Positions 26,052-34,847 are shown, counted from the first letter of the stretch. The stretch: DNA of 64,000 bases from Lachnospiraceae bacterium JLR.KK002 (GCA_036941025.1 JAYMNP010000001.1:2750501-2814500); one strand, 5' to 3'. Numbers and translations are program-made. The notes: generated from the sequence alone by a model not told the origin.

Positions 26052-27140
26052 TTAATAGTCCAGCGTTTCCATATATTTCATATATTTTACCACCATCAAT
26101 GCTATTTTAAACGTGATGGCGTCCTCAAATACCCGCAAATCCAGCCCGGTACTCTTCTGCAGCTTATCCAGCCGGTATACCAGCGTATTCCGGTGAATGT
26201 AAAGCTGCCGGGAAGTTTCCGAAACATTCAGGCTGTTTTCGAAAAATTTATTGATAGTGGTAAGGGTCTCCTCGTCGAATTCGTCAGGGGATTTCCCGTC
26301 AAAAATTTCCTTGATAAACATTTTGCACAGAGGGATGGGAAGCTGATAAATCAGCCGGCCGATTCCCAGTGTGGAATAGGCAATCACATGGCGTTCCTCA
26401 AAGAAAATCTTTCCCACATCCAGCGCCATCCTGGCTTCCTTGTAGGAGCGGGAAACTTCTTTGATTTCATTGACAATAGTACCGTAGGCGATGTGGATAT
26501 CCGTCTCGTCGCCGGCATGGAACAGGCTTAAGATTACTTCGGCTGTTTTATTCATCTCCTCATAACCTTCGTTTTCCATCACCTCTTTTACCACGATAAT
26601 ATTCTTCTCATCTACGGCTGTAATAAAATCTCTGGATTTGCTTCCCAGAAGCCCCCGGACTTTTTCCAGTTCATTGCCGTCCTTCTCCCGGTTCGTCTCC
26701 ACAATAAAGACCACCCGTCTGGCCTCCGTATCAATATGCAGCTTCTTGGCACGGTTGTAAATATCCACCAGCAGCAGATTATCCAGCAGCAGATTCTTAA
26801 CAAAATTATCCTTGTCAAACCGCTCTTTATAAGCTACCAGCAGATTCTGAATCTGGAAGCTGGCAATTTTACCCACCATATATACATCTTCACTGTCCCC
26901 GTTGGCAAGGAGAATATATTCCAGCTGATGTTCGTCAAATACTTTAAAAAACTGGCACCCCAAAAAGACCTGACTGTCTGCCGGAGATTCCACAAATGCC
27001 AGAGCCGCAGTCACATAGCTGTCCGTATCCTGGAATGTGGTGGCCAGTACCTTTCCTTCCGTATCAATAATACACAAATCAATTCTGGTGATTCCCTTCA
27101 ACCCATCAATGGTGTTTTGAAGTATCTGATTCGAAATCAT
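26052..27140 (-). CDS. PucR/CdaR-type transcriptional regulator
   Basis: 362 aa from the ATG at 27140, preceded by AGGAG at eight bases; a GTG three codons earlier would overlap that site. The N-terminal region resembles a sugar-diacid-recognition/PAS-like sensor (ITRIDLCIIDTEGKVLATTF), the middle a degenerate GGDEF-like linker, and the C-terminus the PucR helix-turn-helix (NVSETSRQLYIHRNTLVYRL, DKLQKSTGLDLRVFEDAITF). It sits directly before ftsEX on the same strand; whether it controls division genes or a metabolic target is not shown. Confidence 0.88.
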   Translation of the reverse strand: MISNQILQNTIDGLKGITRIDLCIIDTEGKVLATTFQDTDSYVTAALAFVESPADSQVFLGCQFFKVFDEHQLEYILLANGDSEDVYMVGKIASFQIQNLLVAYKERFDKDNFVKNLLLDNLLLVDIYNRAKKLHIDTEARRVVFIVETNREKDGNELEKVRGLLGSKSRDFITAVDEKNIIVVKEVMENEGYEEMNKTAEVILSLFHAGDETDIHIAYGTIVNEIKEVSRSYKEARMALDVGKIFFEERHVIAYSTLGIGRLIYQLPIPLCKMFIKEIFDGKSPDEFDEETLTTINKFFENSLNVSETSRQLYIHRNTLVYRLDKLQKSTGLDLRVFEDAITFKIALMVVKYMKYMETLDY

Positions 27141-27378
27141 TTGTTTCACTCCTTTTCTCTGCCTTCATCTATACAGATTCCTGTACAACTTTCACAATTA
27201 TATTACCCCTGTTTTTGAAAAATTGCAGGACTTACTATGTATTTTAATGCAAAAGCACAAAAAAAGAAAGAGGAAATCCATATTTTTTTATGCATTTCCT
27301 CAACTTTTTTTCAAAATATGGCTTTTTCCCCCATGGGCATAGTATACAAAAATTTTGCAGCCCTTCAGGCGGAATTTT

Positions 27379-28260
27379 TCAATGGCTTTTGTATTCCATA
27401 AATCCCTCGCCCAGTACCTCCCGGACGTCTCCCACAATGACAAACGCATTCCGGTCAAGCTGATGAATCATCTCTTTCAACTGCACGATTTCCTTCCTGG
27501 ATACCACACAGTAGAGCATACATTTCCGGGCTCCGGAATACATGCCTCTGGCCTCCAGTCCGGTCACGCCCCGGTCCAGTGTCTCCATAATAAGCCTGGC
27601 GGCCTCCTCATACCGGTCTGTGATAATATAGGCTGCTTTGGAGAATTTCATACCTTCCAGAATCGTATCCGTCACTCTGGAAGTAATAAATATGGAAACA
27701 ATGGCATACATGGAAGGCCGCAGACCGAACACATACAGACCTGCCAGTACTACCATACCGTCCAGCACCTGCATAATCTGCGCCACGGAATAATGCTTCA
27801 GTTTACACTGAATCAGAATGGCCACCATTTCCGTTCCCCCTGTGGTGGCATTGGCCCACAAAATGGTACCCATGGCCACACCTGCCAGCACACCGCCGAA
27901 CAGAGCCGCCAGAATATAATCCCCGCTTACAAAATCAAGCTCCGGTATAATATAAAGCCAGGCGGAAAGCAGCGCTGTAGCTATGGCTGTCCGGCCGATA
28001 AACCGTTTGCCCTTTACTTTCAGGGCAATCAGAAACACCGGAACATTCAGGGCCAGATTGGCAAACCACAGAGGAATCCCTCCGTCCAGAAAAATTTCCG
28101 TCATATTTTTCATCAGAATGGAAATTCCGGTAAATCCTCCTGTTACAAGACCCACAGGGTCAAAAATACATTTAATGGCAAATGCCAGGAGACCTGTTCC
28201 CGCAGTAATCATCAGATATAAAAACACAGGCGACCGCCTGTAGTCAGAAATTCTGCTCAT
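27379..28260 (-). CDS. YitT family membrane protein (DUF161 + DUF2179)
   Basis: 293 aa. Five or six hydrophobic helices in the first 200 residues with PVGLVTGGFTGISILM and GTILWANATTGGTEMVAI, the duplicated YitT membrane motif. The soluble C-terminal DUF2179 domain (ITDRYEEAARLIMETLDRGV, GVTGLEARGMYSG) follows. Transport function is undetermined for the family. Start nine bases after the upstream glycosyltransferase gene. Confidence 0.9.
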   Translation of the reverse strand: MSRISDYRRSPVFLYLMITAGTGLLAFAIKCIFDPVGLVTGGFTGISILMKNMTEIFLDGGIPLWFANLALNVPVFLIALKVKGKRFIGRTAIATALLSAWLYIIPELDFVSGDYILAALFGGVLAGVAMGTILWANATTGGTEMVAILIQCKLKHYSVAQIMQVLDGMVVLAGLYVFGLRPSMYAIVSIFITSRVTDTILEGMKFSKAAYIITDRYEEAARLIMETLDRGVTGLEARGMYSGARKCMLYCVVSRKEIVQLKEMIHQLDRNAFVIVGDVREVLGEGFMEYKSH

Positions 28261-28269
28261 TTTGTCACC

Positions 28270-28947
28270 TCATTCATCTTTCTTATTATAACGCGCCAGC
28301 ATACTGTGCATGACGCTTTTCTGAATCAGTTTTTTTGCAAATCCCGCCACTTCTGATACTCCTTTCCGGGAAGTATAATTTTTACCCAGGCCGTACCAGA
28401 TTTTCGCATTCAGCTTTTCCCTGTTGTCCTCCAGAAAATATTCCTGTTCGGGGGCGGGAACCACAGACAGGACAATATCCGGTTCCGCAATATTAATCTC
28501 ATTGACTACCGTATCGTAATCCCCGGTACAGTCTGCCAGTGCATAAACTCCCGTTATATGGATTCTGTCATAATTATCTTCCAGAAATTCCTGCAGAATT
28601 TCGAGGCTTTCGGCCGTATCCCCCAGCAGATACACGCTCCTGCGGTTCCGGTCCGCCCGCTTCATAAATTCCTTCTGAAACTCATTATCCACCGTCTCCT
28701 GTATGCGCTGCTCAGCCGTCACTCCCGCTGCCTTTAAAATTTCCTTATCACTGATAATTGCCAGATCCAGATTTTCTATACATTTTTTCAGTCTGCTGTC
28801 TTCCTGTGCCTTTACCAGTATATCCATGGAAATGGTTCCCACCGTGTTCATTATGGTATTTGTCAGAAATCCCTCAATCTGCCCCATGGATTCCCGCACG
28901 GTATAATTATCCAGCTCCATTCCCAGTATCTCTATTTTCTTAATCAT
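28270..28947 (-). CDS. WecB/TagA/CpsF family glycosyltransferase
   Basis: 225 aa from the ATG at 28947 (AGGTG upstream). Motifs KIEILGMELDNYTVRESM, NTVGTISMDILVKAQEDSRL, SVYLLGDTAESLEILQEFL and IWYGLGKNYTSRKGVSEVAG fit the WecG/TagA family, which transfers ManNAc or ManNAcA onto lipid-linked GlcNAc in teichoic acid or enterobacterial-antigen-type glycan synthesis. Several positions of the canonical core differ, so substrate is unclear. Confidence 0.8.
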   Translation of the reverse strand: MIKKIEILGMELDNYTVRESMGQIEGFLTNTIMNTVGTISMDILVKAQEDSRLKKCIENLDLAIISDKEILKAAGVTAEQRIQETVDNEFQKEFMKRADRNRRSVYLLGDTAESLEILQEFLEDNYDRIHITGVYALADCTGDYDTVVNEINIAEPDIVLSVVPAPEQEYFLEDNREKLNAKIWYGLGKNYTSRKGVSEVAGFAKKLIQKSVMHSMLARYNKKDE

Positions 28948-29216
28948 ATGACACCTGTTTCCGCTTTCCTGATCCCTCAACTATTGAAAGTACCTTAGAA
29001 GTATACCAAATGAGGAAAATTTTTTCAACACCCCTTTTGGCTGATACTTTCACTGATAACCTGTGAACGGTAACAAATTGACTGATATTTCCCCTGCAAA
29101 TCATGTTTTTTGTGTCTTTTAAAAAGTCAATCCTTTTCTCTGTTTTTTGACGGATTCTTTAAATTTATCACAACTTCACAAAACAGATGTTTCTTTTTTT
29201 TACTATGTAAACCACT

Positions 29217-29315
29217 TTATTCACATGATTTTTTGTGGATAATGTGTATAACTCTGTGTATAACTCACTTTTTTGGATTTTCCAGGTCATTTTCATGTGG
29301 ATAACTTCTGGATAA
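29217..29315. other. Cluster of DnaA boxes in an AT-rich 644-bp gene-free gap
   Basis: Consensus TTATNCACA occurs perfectly five times in under 90 bp: TTATTCACA at 29217-29225 on the + strand, and TGTGGATAA (29234-29242), TGTGTATAA (29243-29251), TGTGTATAA (29255-29263) and TGTGGATAA (29296-29304), i.e. four on the minus strand. A near match TCTGGATAA (29307-29315) leads into the perfect palindrome GGATAAATTTATCC (29310-29323). The gap 28948-29591 has no gene. No dnaA, dnaN or rpmH is near, so this is more like a DnaA-titrating or regulatory cluster than the canonical origin. Confidence 0.7.
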
Positions 29316-29457
29316 ATTTATCCCTGTTTTTATAATTTTGTGCACTTTTTTCCATTCTGAAACCGGTAATTTATTCCTTCCTTTTTCTGATAAATTTAAG
29401 TTAGAAAACTGGAATAATTGTGTAACAATTTAGCATTTACGGTATGTCCTGTAAGAA

Positions 29458-29549
29458 TCGAGCAGAGAAGAGCCATCTTCCCTGCTCGCCGCGCGTCCCG
29501 TGCGCCGCATAGCGGCATGTTTCCGCTGCACGGGGCTGTGCATAAAAAA
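29458..29549. repeat. GC-rich block with consecutive hairpins
   Basis: Within the AT-rich gap lies a GC-rich stretch with the stems CGAGCAG/CTGCTCG (29458-29489), CCCGTGC/GCACGGG enclosing GCCGC/GCGGC (about 29498-29535), and finally the 21-bp block CACGGGGCTGTGCATAAAAA (29529-29549) that also occurs after the thi terminator. No open frame. It looks like a repeat element inserted next to the P60 gene terminator. Confidence 0.5.
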
Positions 29550-29572
29550 AGGAACCCCGCCTCCGGGGTTCC
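29544..29572 (-). terminator. Terminator after the NlpC/P60 gene
   Basis: GGAACCCCG and CGGGGTTCC form a perfect 9-bp stem with a four-base loop; T-runs on both sides make it able to act in both directions. It is 20 bp past the P60 stop codon. Confidence 0.85.
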
Positions 29573-29591
29573 TTTTTATCTTATTCTGCTC

Positions 29592-30809
29592 TTAGAAAAT
29601 TCTTCTTACTGCAACAATCGGTCTGTAAGCTGCGGGAGAAGTATATTTGATGCCAGTAGCTTCTGTGCTGGCATGTACAATGGTGTCTCCGCCAATGTAG
29701 ATTCCAACATGTCCGCTGTAGCATACGATATCACCAGGCTGCATTGCGTCTGTGCTTACACCATATCCTACACCTGCCAGCGCGCTGGAGGAATGAGGAA
29801 GGCCTACGCCAAATGCAGCGTATACGCTCATTACAAATCCGGAACAGTCAGCTCCGTTTGTCAGGCTTGTCCCGCCATATACATATGGGTTGCCCACGAA
29901 CTGACATGCATAATCTGCAACTGCCTGTCCGCTTCCGCCGCTTGGCGGATTGTAGCTTCTGCTCTCACCGGAAGACGGTGCGGAGGAGCCTGAGGAACTG
30001 GAAGAAGATGAAGATCTGGTAGCTCTTCTTGCTGCTTCTTCAGCAGCCTTTCTCTCTTCTTCTTCTTTCTTAAGACGTGCTTCCTCTTCTTCTTTGGATT
30101 CAGCTACCACATAGTTGGTGCTGCAATCTACGAATTCGCTGGATACCCATCCGTCTCCTTCTTCAATTGCCACTTTTACCCAACCGTCTTTTTCTTCCAC
30201 AACGCTGAGTTTCTCACCCTGGGGAACCTGTCCCAGAACATCAGATTCCGTACTGGAATCTGCCCGTACGTTCAGATTGTCAGTGGTTACGTCTGCCACT
30301 CTGTATCCAACGGATTTTGCCAGGTCTGCGTCGCCCAGAACCAGGAATTCTGCCTTTATGTATCCTTCCACATTACCGGAGTGGATTTTATACCAGTCTC
30401 CTTCGGCTCCCAGTACGGTACATGCGGAATTGTTATATAATTTTCCAAGTACCTCTCCATCCTCTCCTGCAATGGAGCGTACATTTACATAATCGTCAAC
30501 CTGAGCAATCGCAATATCATCGTACTCTGTTTTCACAACAGGGGTTTCATTCTGAACCACATCCACATTTGTGTCGATGGCTTCCTGTCTCGGCGCAAGA
30601 GAATTTGCAAAAATCTCTGTAACACCTGCTGTTGCGGAATTCTCTTTCTTCGTATCCTGACTGTTATCTATCTGTGTCTCCTGTGCTGCTGAAATCAAAT
30701 TTCCTGCACCTGCGCTTACTGCTGCATGAGAAACAAAAGAGCTTCCTGTAAATACAACTGCGGCGGTTAAACAACAGGTAGTTGCTTTTCTGATTGAATT
30801 TCTGTTCAT
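29592..30809 (-). CDS. Secreted SH3-domain NlpC/P60 peptidoglycan endopeptidase
   Basis: 405 aa from the ATG at 30809, six bases after GGAGG. Signal peptide about 1-31 (RKATTCCLTAAVVFTGSSFV), two bacterial SH3 domains (about 88-145, DDYVNVRSIAGEDGEVLG; about 160-222, DNLNVRADSSTESDVLGQVP), a Glu/Lys/Ala-rich coiled segment (240-265), a Ser-rich linker, and the NlpC/P60 domain with catalytic Cys in NGADCSGFVMSVY and His in GHVGIYIGG. It cleaves D-gamma-Glu to diamino-acid links in the wall. Its promoter is a perfect consensus flanked by WalR-like direct repeats. Confidence 0.95.
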   Translation of the reverse strand: MNRNSIRKATTCCLTAAVVFTGSSFVSHAAVSAGAGNLISAAQETQIDNSQDTKKENSATAGVTEIFANSLAPRQEAIDTNVDVVQNETPVVKTEYDDIAIAQVDDYVNVRSIAGEDGEVLGKLYNNSACTVLGAEGDWYKIHSGNVEGYIKAEFLVLGDADLAKSVGYRVADVTTDNLNVRADSSTESDVLGQVPQGEKLSVVEEKDGWVKVAIEEGDGWVSSEFVDCSTNYVVAESKEEEEARLKKEEEERKAAEEAARRATRSSSSSSSSGSSAPSSGESRSYNPPSGGSGQAVADYACQFVGNPYVYGGTSLTNGADCSGFVMSVYAAFGVGLPHSSSALAGVGYGVSTDAMQPGDIVCYSGHVGIYIGGDTIVHASTEATGIKYTSPAAYRPIVAVRRIF

Positions 30810-30870
30810 AATACCCTCCATTTGCTATCTGTTTTCTATGAACATGAAGTCCTTACGGGATTCTTCATTT

Positions 30871-30948
30871 GTTACGAACTTATTACGAAATTTATTATAG
30901 CAAGGAGGGCTGTCTCTGTCAACTGTAAACTTTTACAAAATTATTACG
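30871..30948 (-). promoter_or_regulatory. Consensus sigma-A promoter with flanking WalR-like repeats
   Basis: On the minus strand TTGACA (30922-30917) and TATAAT (30899-30894) with 17-bp spacing. Upstream, CGTAAT-AATTT-TGTAAA (30948-30932), and downstream, CGTAAT-AAGTT-CGTAAC (30887-30871), each follow the WalR layout TGTWAH-N5-TGTWAH with one or two changes. WalR controls wall hydrolases in Firmicutes, which fits the P60 gene. Confidence 0.55.
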
Positions 30949-30991
30949 ATATTTCCTCGAATCCTGTCAATATTTAAAACTGCCTTTTCAT

Positions 30992-31900
30992 TTACCGGAT
31001 ATATCTTTCAATAGAAGTAATTGCATTGGCTCCGTCGGCTGCTGCAGTGATTACCTGCCGGAGCTGCTTGGTTCTCACATCTCCTGCCGCATACACGCCT
31101 TCCACGCTGGTTCTGGTGTCTTCTCCGGCCAGAATATATCCCTGCTCATCCTGTTCCACCATCCCCTTTACCGCTGCAATATTGGGCTCCGTACCCACCG
31201 CAATGAATATGCCCTGCACTTCCAGTTCCCGGTCCGAATCTGTCTTCTTATCATGCACCAGAATGGAGGACACCTGGTTCTCTCCCCGGATTTCCGTTAC
31301 ATTGCAGTTTAACACAAGTTCAATATTGGTCGTCTCTTTCACTTTCTCCTGAAGAATCCGCACGCCCCGGAATTCCTCTCTCCGGTGAATCAGATATACC
31401 TTTTCACACCCTCTGGCCAGAAACAGCGCATCCTCCAGGGCCACGTCTCCGCCTCCTGCCACCGCAACGGTTTTTCCTCTGAAAAACGCTCCGTCGCAGG
31501 TGGCGCAGTATGACACACCCATACCCAGAAGTCTCTCCTCTCCCGGAATTCCCAGCTTCCTGTGTCTGGCTCCCATTGCCAGAATCAGGGTCCTGGCCTC
31601 ATAGGTGCCCTTTTCCGTGACAACGGTTTTCCTGTCCCCCGTTACATCAATACTCTTTACCGGGCTGTTGACAATTTCCGCCTCGAATTTATCCACATGT
31701 TCACGGAACTTCTGTCCCAGTTCAAACCCGGTAATGCCCGGAAGCCCCGGATAATTGTCCACCTCATAAGTATCCAGAATCTGGCCGCCGCTCAGCGGCT
31801 TTTCTTCTATAATCAACGTATGCAGTCTGGCCCTTTTCGCATATATGGCCGCGCTTAATCCTGCCGGCCCGCTCCCCAGGATAATCACATCATAACACAT
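30992..31900 (-). CDS. trxB: Thioredoxin reductase
   Basis: 302 aa. FAD-binding GSGPAGLSAAIYAKRARL at the N-terminus, redox CATCDGAFF (about residue 133), NADPH-binding GGGDVALEDALFLARG, and C-terminal GVYAAGDVR. It transfers electrons from NADPH to thioredoxin. GGAGG precedes the ATG. Single gene, upstream of the P60 promoter region on the same strand. Confidence 0.96.
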   Translation of the reverse strand: MCYDVIILGSGPAGLSAAIYAKRARLHTLIIEEKPLSGGQILDTYEVDNYPGLPGITGFELGQKFREHVDKFEAEIVNSPVKSIDVTGDRKTVVTEKGTYEARTLILAMGARHRKLGIPGEERLLGMGVSYCATCDGAFFRGKTVAVAGGGDVALEDALFLARGCEKVYLIHRREEFRGVRILQEKVKETTNIELVLNCNVTEIRGENQVSSILVHDKKTDSDRELEVQGIFIAVGTEPNIAAVKGMVEQDEQGYILAGEDTRTSVEGVYAAGDVRTKQLRQVITAAADGANAITSIERYIR

Positions 31901-31999
31901 AAAAACCCTCCTTATTCTATGACTTTCTTATTGATTTTTCCTTCTCTCCATGCAATAATAATACTGTATATTCATGTTACAGGAAAGGAGGTATCTGAT

Positions 32000-32176
32000 A
32001 TGGATATTGCTTCCTTATCAACTTCCCTCAGCATGGCCAACGTACAGAATGATTTCGGCGTTCTCATGCTGAGCAAACAGCTTGACACCGTAGAGGATAT
32101 GGGAGATTCCATGATTAAGCTCATGGAACAGTCTGTGAACCCCCATCTGGGAGGAAATATTGACATCTCCGTATAA
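32000..32176 (+). CDS. YjfB-family putative motility protein
   Basis: 58 aa from the ATG at 32000, nine bases after AAAGGAGG. The sequence MDIASLSTSLSMANVQNDFG followed by VLMLSKQLDTVEDMGDSMIK matches the short YjfB_motility family found in flagellated Firmicutes. No signal or membrane segment. It has its own terminator. Role in motility is by family association only, but it agrees with the two chemotaxis receptors in this window. Confidence 0.85.
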   Translation: MDIASLSTSLSMANVQNDFGVLMLSKQLDTVEDMGDSMIKLMEQSVNPHLGGNIDISV

Positions 32177-32197
32177 TCCCGCCGCTGTCATACTTTA

Positions 32198-32243
32198 TGA
32201 GCAGATTCTTTCTTACTTAGTCTGTAAAGAATCTGCTTTTTTA
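32198..32243 (+). terminator. Terminator of the YjfB gene
   Basis: AGCAGATTCTTT pairs with AAGAATCTGCT, followed by TTTTTTATT on the + strand, 22 bp after the stop. Confidence 0.85.
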
Positions 32244-32258
32244 TTCTGCAGAATTCCC

Positions 32259-33221
32259 TTACATCCGCTCCAGATAAATGGAAAATCCCATATAAGCAAA
32301 CGCAATCAGCATACCCGGCACCAGCGAAACCGTAAACAGCCTTTCTCTGGTTCCCTGGGAGAACATATGCTTCACATAATCCCACCTGTGATTGATTTTA
32401 CAGATGGCGATGTAAACCCCCACAGCTCCGCAGGTTGTGCCAATGGCTATGATTCCCCAGACTGCAATTCCCATCAGAAATACGATTAATTCCGCCCCTT
32501 CCATATTAGCGGCATACCCGCCCTGGGGAATCTGGGTCATCTGCTCCACCCCGGCGGCCTGATACAGCATGGGCAGCAGCCAGGATAACACCACACCGGT
32601 GGCATTCAGGGTAAAGTGGGCAATCATGGAACTGAAAATACTTCCGGTGGCCTCCACCAGAAAGGCCAGATACACGCCAAGGGCAAACGCATAGACAAAC
32701 TGATTCAGGTTCATGTGCATACATCCAAAGAGAAAAGCACTCAGAAGAATTGCCGGCAGTATTCTGCTTTTCCGGTAAGTCTGAAACAGCAGGCCCCGGA
32801 ACATGAATTCTTCCACGCAGGCAGGTACCAGAGCCACGCAGACCAGATTCGCCGCCAGAGACTGGCCTTCCATAATCATCTCTGCCACCGACGCGCTTCC
32901 GCCTGTGGAAAACAGCATGGAAATGGCGTTCAGCACCACCACCAGCGGATACATCAGATACGTGCACACTACCACCAGCACAATGGTGGCAAAGTTTATT
33001 TTCCGATAAGGTACCAGTTCCCGGATGTTTATCTTTTTCAGCTTACAGTAAAGAAAACAGGGCACGAATATCAGGGACTGGGACAGCAGTATGGAGACAT
33101 ACACAGACATTCCCTGCAAAGCCGGAATCCATGCTGTCAGCATGGAAAATCCCAGGCTCACACTCAGATAAATTACCACTACGGCCAGAAACAGCCGGTT
33201 TACGCTTTTGTTCTCAGACAT
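32259..33221 (-). CDS. CPBP family intramembrane glutamic endopeptidase
   Basis: 320 aa, about eight membrane helices. The CPBP/Rce1 core is present: EEFMFRGLLFQTYRK (motif 1, paired Glu and Arg) and FLFGCMHMNLNQFVYAFALG (motif 2, His). In Gram-positives these proteases act in peptide maturation, immunity or stress signalling; the substrate here is unknown. Its start lies inside the end of cvfB (22-bp overlap), so it is translationally linked to that gene. Confidence 0.92.
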   Translation of the reverse strand: MSENKSVNRLFLAVVVIYLSVSLGFSMLTAWIPALQGMSVYVSILLSQSLIFVPCFLYCKLKKINIRELVPYRKINFATIVLVVVCTYLMYPLVVVLNAISMLFSTGGSASVAEMIMEGQSLAANLVCVALVPACVEEFMFRGLLFQTYRKSRILPAILLSAFLFGCMHMNLNQFVYAFALGVYLAFLVEATGSIFSSMIAHFTLNATGVVLSWLLPMLYQAAGVEQMTQIPQGGYAANMEGAELIVFLMGIAVWGIIAIGTTCGAVGVYIAICKINHRWDYVKHMFSQGTRERLFTVSLVPGMLIAFAYMGFSIYLERM

Positions 33222-34069
33222 GCAGTATCCTCCTGTACTTTACGAATGCTCTTTTCTGTGATTTCTATTTTTCTCTCCTTGTACAAATGCCCCACCGCGC
33301 GTTTGAAGGCATTTTTGCTCATTTTTGTCTCCCGCATAATGATTTCAGGTGAAGCCTTGTCATTGAAGGGCAGTACGCCTCCGTATTCTTCCAGAATCTC
33401 CAGTACCCTTTCCGCGTCCTGGTTCATCTGGACATAAGCCTTTTCCCGCAGGGTCAGATCCAGCTTGCCATCCGGTTTCACTCCCGTTACTCTGGCTTCC
33501 ACACGGTCTCCAATCCGCAGGGAGCTGTGGTCCTCGTGCCGGGGAATCAACGCGGAATAACGGTCATCCACTGCAAGAAAAGCGCCGAAATTATCGCTGA
33601 ACTCATACACCCGGCCCTGTACCATGTCGCCGATTTGGTAAGGAGAATCCGTTTCCAGCATTTCATAGAGTTCTCTCATGCTGGCGCAGAGGCGGCTGCT
33701 TTTATCCAGGTAGAGCCTGACCAGAATCTCATCATTCTCCCGGACTTTCAGGGTCTGTTCCTTATAGGGAAGGAACAGGTCCTTCTCCAGCCCCCAGTCC
33801 AGGAATGCGCCGATTTTCTGAACGGACACTACTTTCAGTGCCCGAACCTCCCCCATTTTCAGCTTCGGCTCCTGGGTGGTGGAAATCATCCGGTCTTTGG
33901 AATCCCGATACACAAAAACCTCCACCCGGTCTCCGGGTTCCGCTCCCTGGGGCACCTGTTTTGCCGGAAGCAGAACCTTTCTTTCATCTTCCGTTCTTTC
34001 CGCCAGATATACGCCGAAATCCACTGTTTTTACAATTACAAGCTCCTGTTTCTCTCCTAACCGTATCAT
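33200..34069 (-). CDS. cvfB: CvfB-like S1 RNA-binding protein
   Basis: 289 aa: repeated S1-type OB folds (GEKQELVIVKTVDFGVYLAE; MGEVRALKVVSVQKIGAFLD; IGDMVQGRVYEFSDNFGAFL), then a C-terminal winged helix (VLPFNDKASPEIIMRETKMS). This is the architecture of CvfB, an RNA-binding virulence/haemolysin regulator in staphylococci. GGAGG precedes the ATG, and the start overlaps the thioesterase stop by four bases (ATGA). Confidence 0.92.
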   Translation of the reverse strand: MIRLGEKQELVIVKTVDFGVYLAERTEDERKVLLPAKQVPQGAEPGDRVEVFVYRDSKDRMISTTQEPKLKMGEVRALKVVSVQKIGAFLDWGLEKDLFLPYKEQTLKVRENDEILVRLYLDKSSRLCASMRELYEMLETDSPYQIGDMVQGRVYEFSDNFGAFLAVDDRYSALIPRHEDHSSLRIGDRVEARVTGVKPDGKLDLTLREKAYVQMNQDAERVLEILEEYGGVLPFNDKASPEIIMRETKMSKNAFKRAVGHLYKERKIEITEKSIRKVQEDTACLRTKA

Positions 34070-34776
34070 GTACGTTCCTCCAATTCTACAACTGCATAAG
34101 GCTTTCCCTGCTCATCCGCCAGATTTACCACTGTTTTGCCCGGTTCTTCCATGGTAAAGGGATGGATGATATCTCCGTATACCGCCGCTTTCCGGTACTC
34201 TGTCCGCATTTTCCCGATTTTAAATCCCTGCGGCAGATATTCCTGAGCCATGCTGACATATTTCCCGTTGTTTACATGGCGGTTCGTATCAATGTGATAT
34301 TTGTGTACCGGAAATGTCTCATGGGCCTCCATCTGCTCCGGAAGCTGAATTTTCCTGGAATTGTATTCCATGGGGAATTTCGGTGAAAATACATATGCCT
34401 CCGACATTTCCGGCAGGATTTTTGCAGGCCTTCCTTTCTCCACGTCCAGCAGCACCCACACGGAATTGGCATAAGCCAGAATCTCGCTTCTTTCATCCTT
34501 CATGGTAAAATTCCGATATCCCAGGAATCCTTTAAAATCATAGGGCCATGTACTTACCGTAATACGTTCCCCGTATACGGGATAGCGATTGAGTTCCACC
34601 TGCCAGCAGGACAGAACCCAGGCCAGATTCCGTTTCATCAGGTATTCCAGTCCAAGGCCCAGTTCCTCCGAATGGAAGGAGCTGCTGTCCTGGAAATAAT
34701 CCAATATGGCATTTAGCGTAATGTTTCCTTCACTGTCCACCTCGCTGTAGCGGACTCTGCTTTCAAAACTATACAT
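34066..34776 (-). CDS. Acyl-ACP thioesterase
   Basis: 236 aa from the ATG at 34776 with AGGAGG just upstream; the frame is open for 75 more codons, but that stretch lies in a repeat element and is not coding. Two hot-dog folds: MYSFESRVRYSEVDSEGNIT and later HKYHIDTNRHVNNGKYVSMA with the conserved Asn-His pair (N-x-H-V-N-N). It hydrolyses acyl-ACP to free fatty acids. First gene of an overlapping trio with cvfB and the CPBP protease. Confidence 0.93.
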   Translation of the reverse strand: MYSFESRVRYSEVDSEGNITLNAILDYFQDSSSFHSEELGLGLEYLMKRNLAWVLSCWQVELNRYPVYGERITVSTWPYDFKGFLGYRNFTMKDERSEILAYANSVWVLLDVEKGRPAKILPEMSEAYVFSPKFPMEYNSRKIQLPEQMEAHETFPVHKYHIDTNRHVNNGKYVSMAQEYLPQGFKIGKMRTEYRKAAVYGDIIHPFTMEEPGKTVVNLADEQGKPYAVVELEERT

Positions 34777-34798
34777 GCTTTCCTCCTGTAACTGTAAG

Positions 34799-34847
34799 AA
34801 CATAGAACAGATACTTTCACGCTTCAGCGTGACAAGGTCTTCCCTGT
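34799..34847 (-). repeat. Partial copy of hairpin III of the three-hairpin repeat
   Basis: On the minus strand GGGAAGACCTTGTCACGC and then TGAAGCGTGAAAGTATC. The TCACGC-TGAA-GCGTGA hairpin and the block GACCTTG match the hairpin III units at 34978-35035 and 41327-41385; the outer arm is degraded. Confidence 0.6.

Noticed and set aside
27355..28221. Long open frame antisense to the YitT gene
   Set aside because: His/Cys/Gln-rich composition, no ribosome site and no family resemblance; the YitT protein on the other strand is clear.
29217..29323. The DnaA-box cluster as the chromosomal origin oriC
   Set aside because: No dnaA, dnaN, rpmH, rnpA or gyrase genes nearby and no change of main coding strand at this point. 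Kept only as a DnaA-binding cluster.
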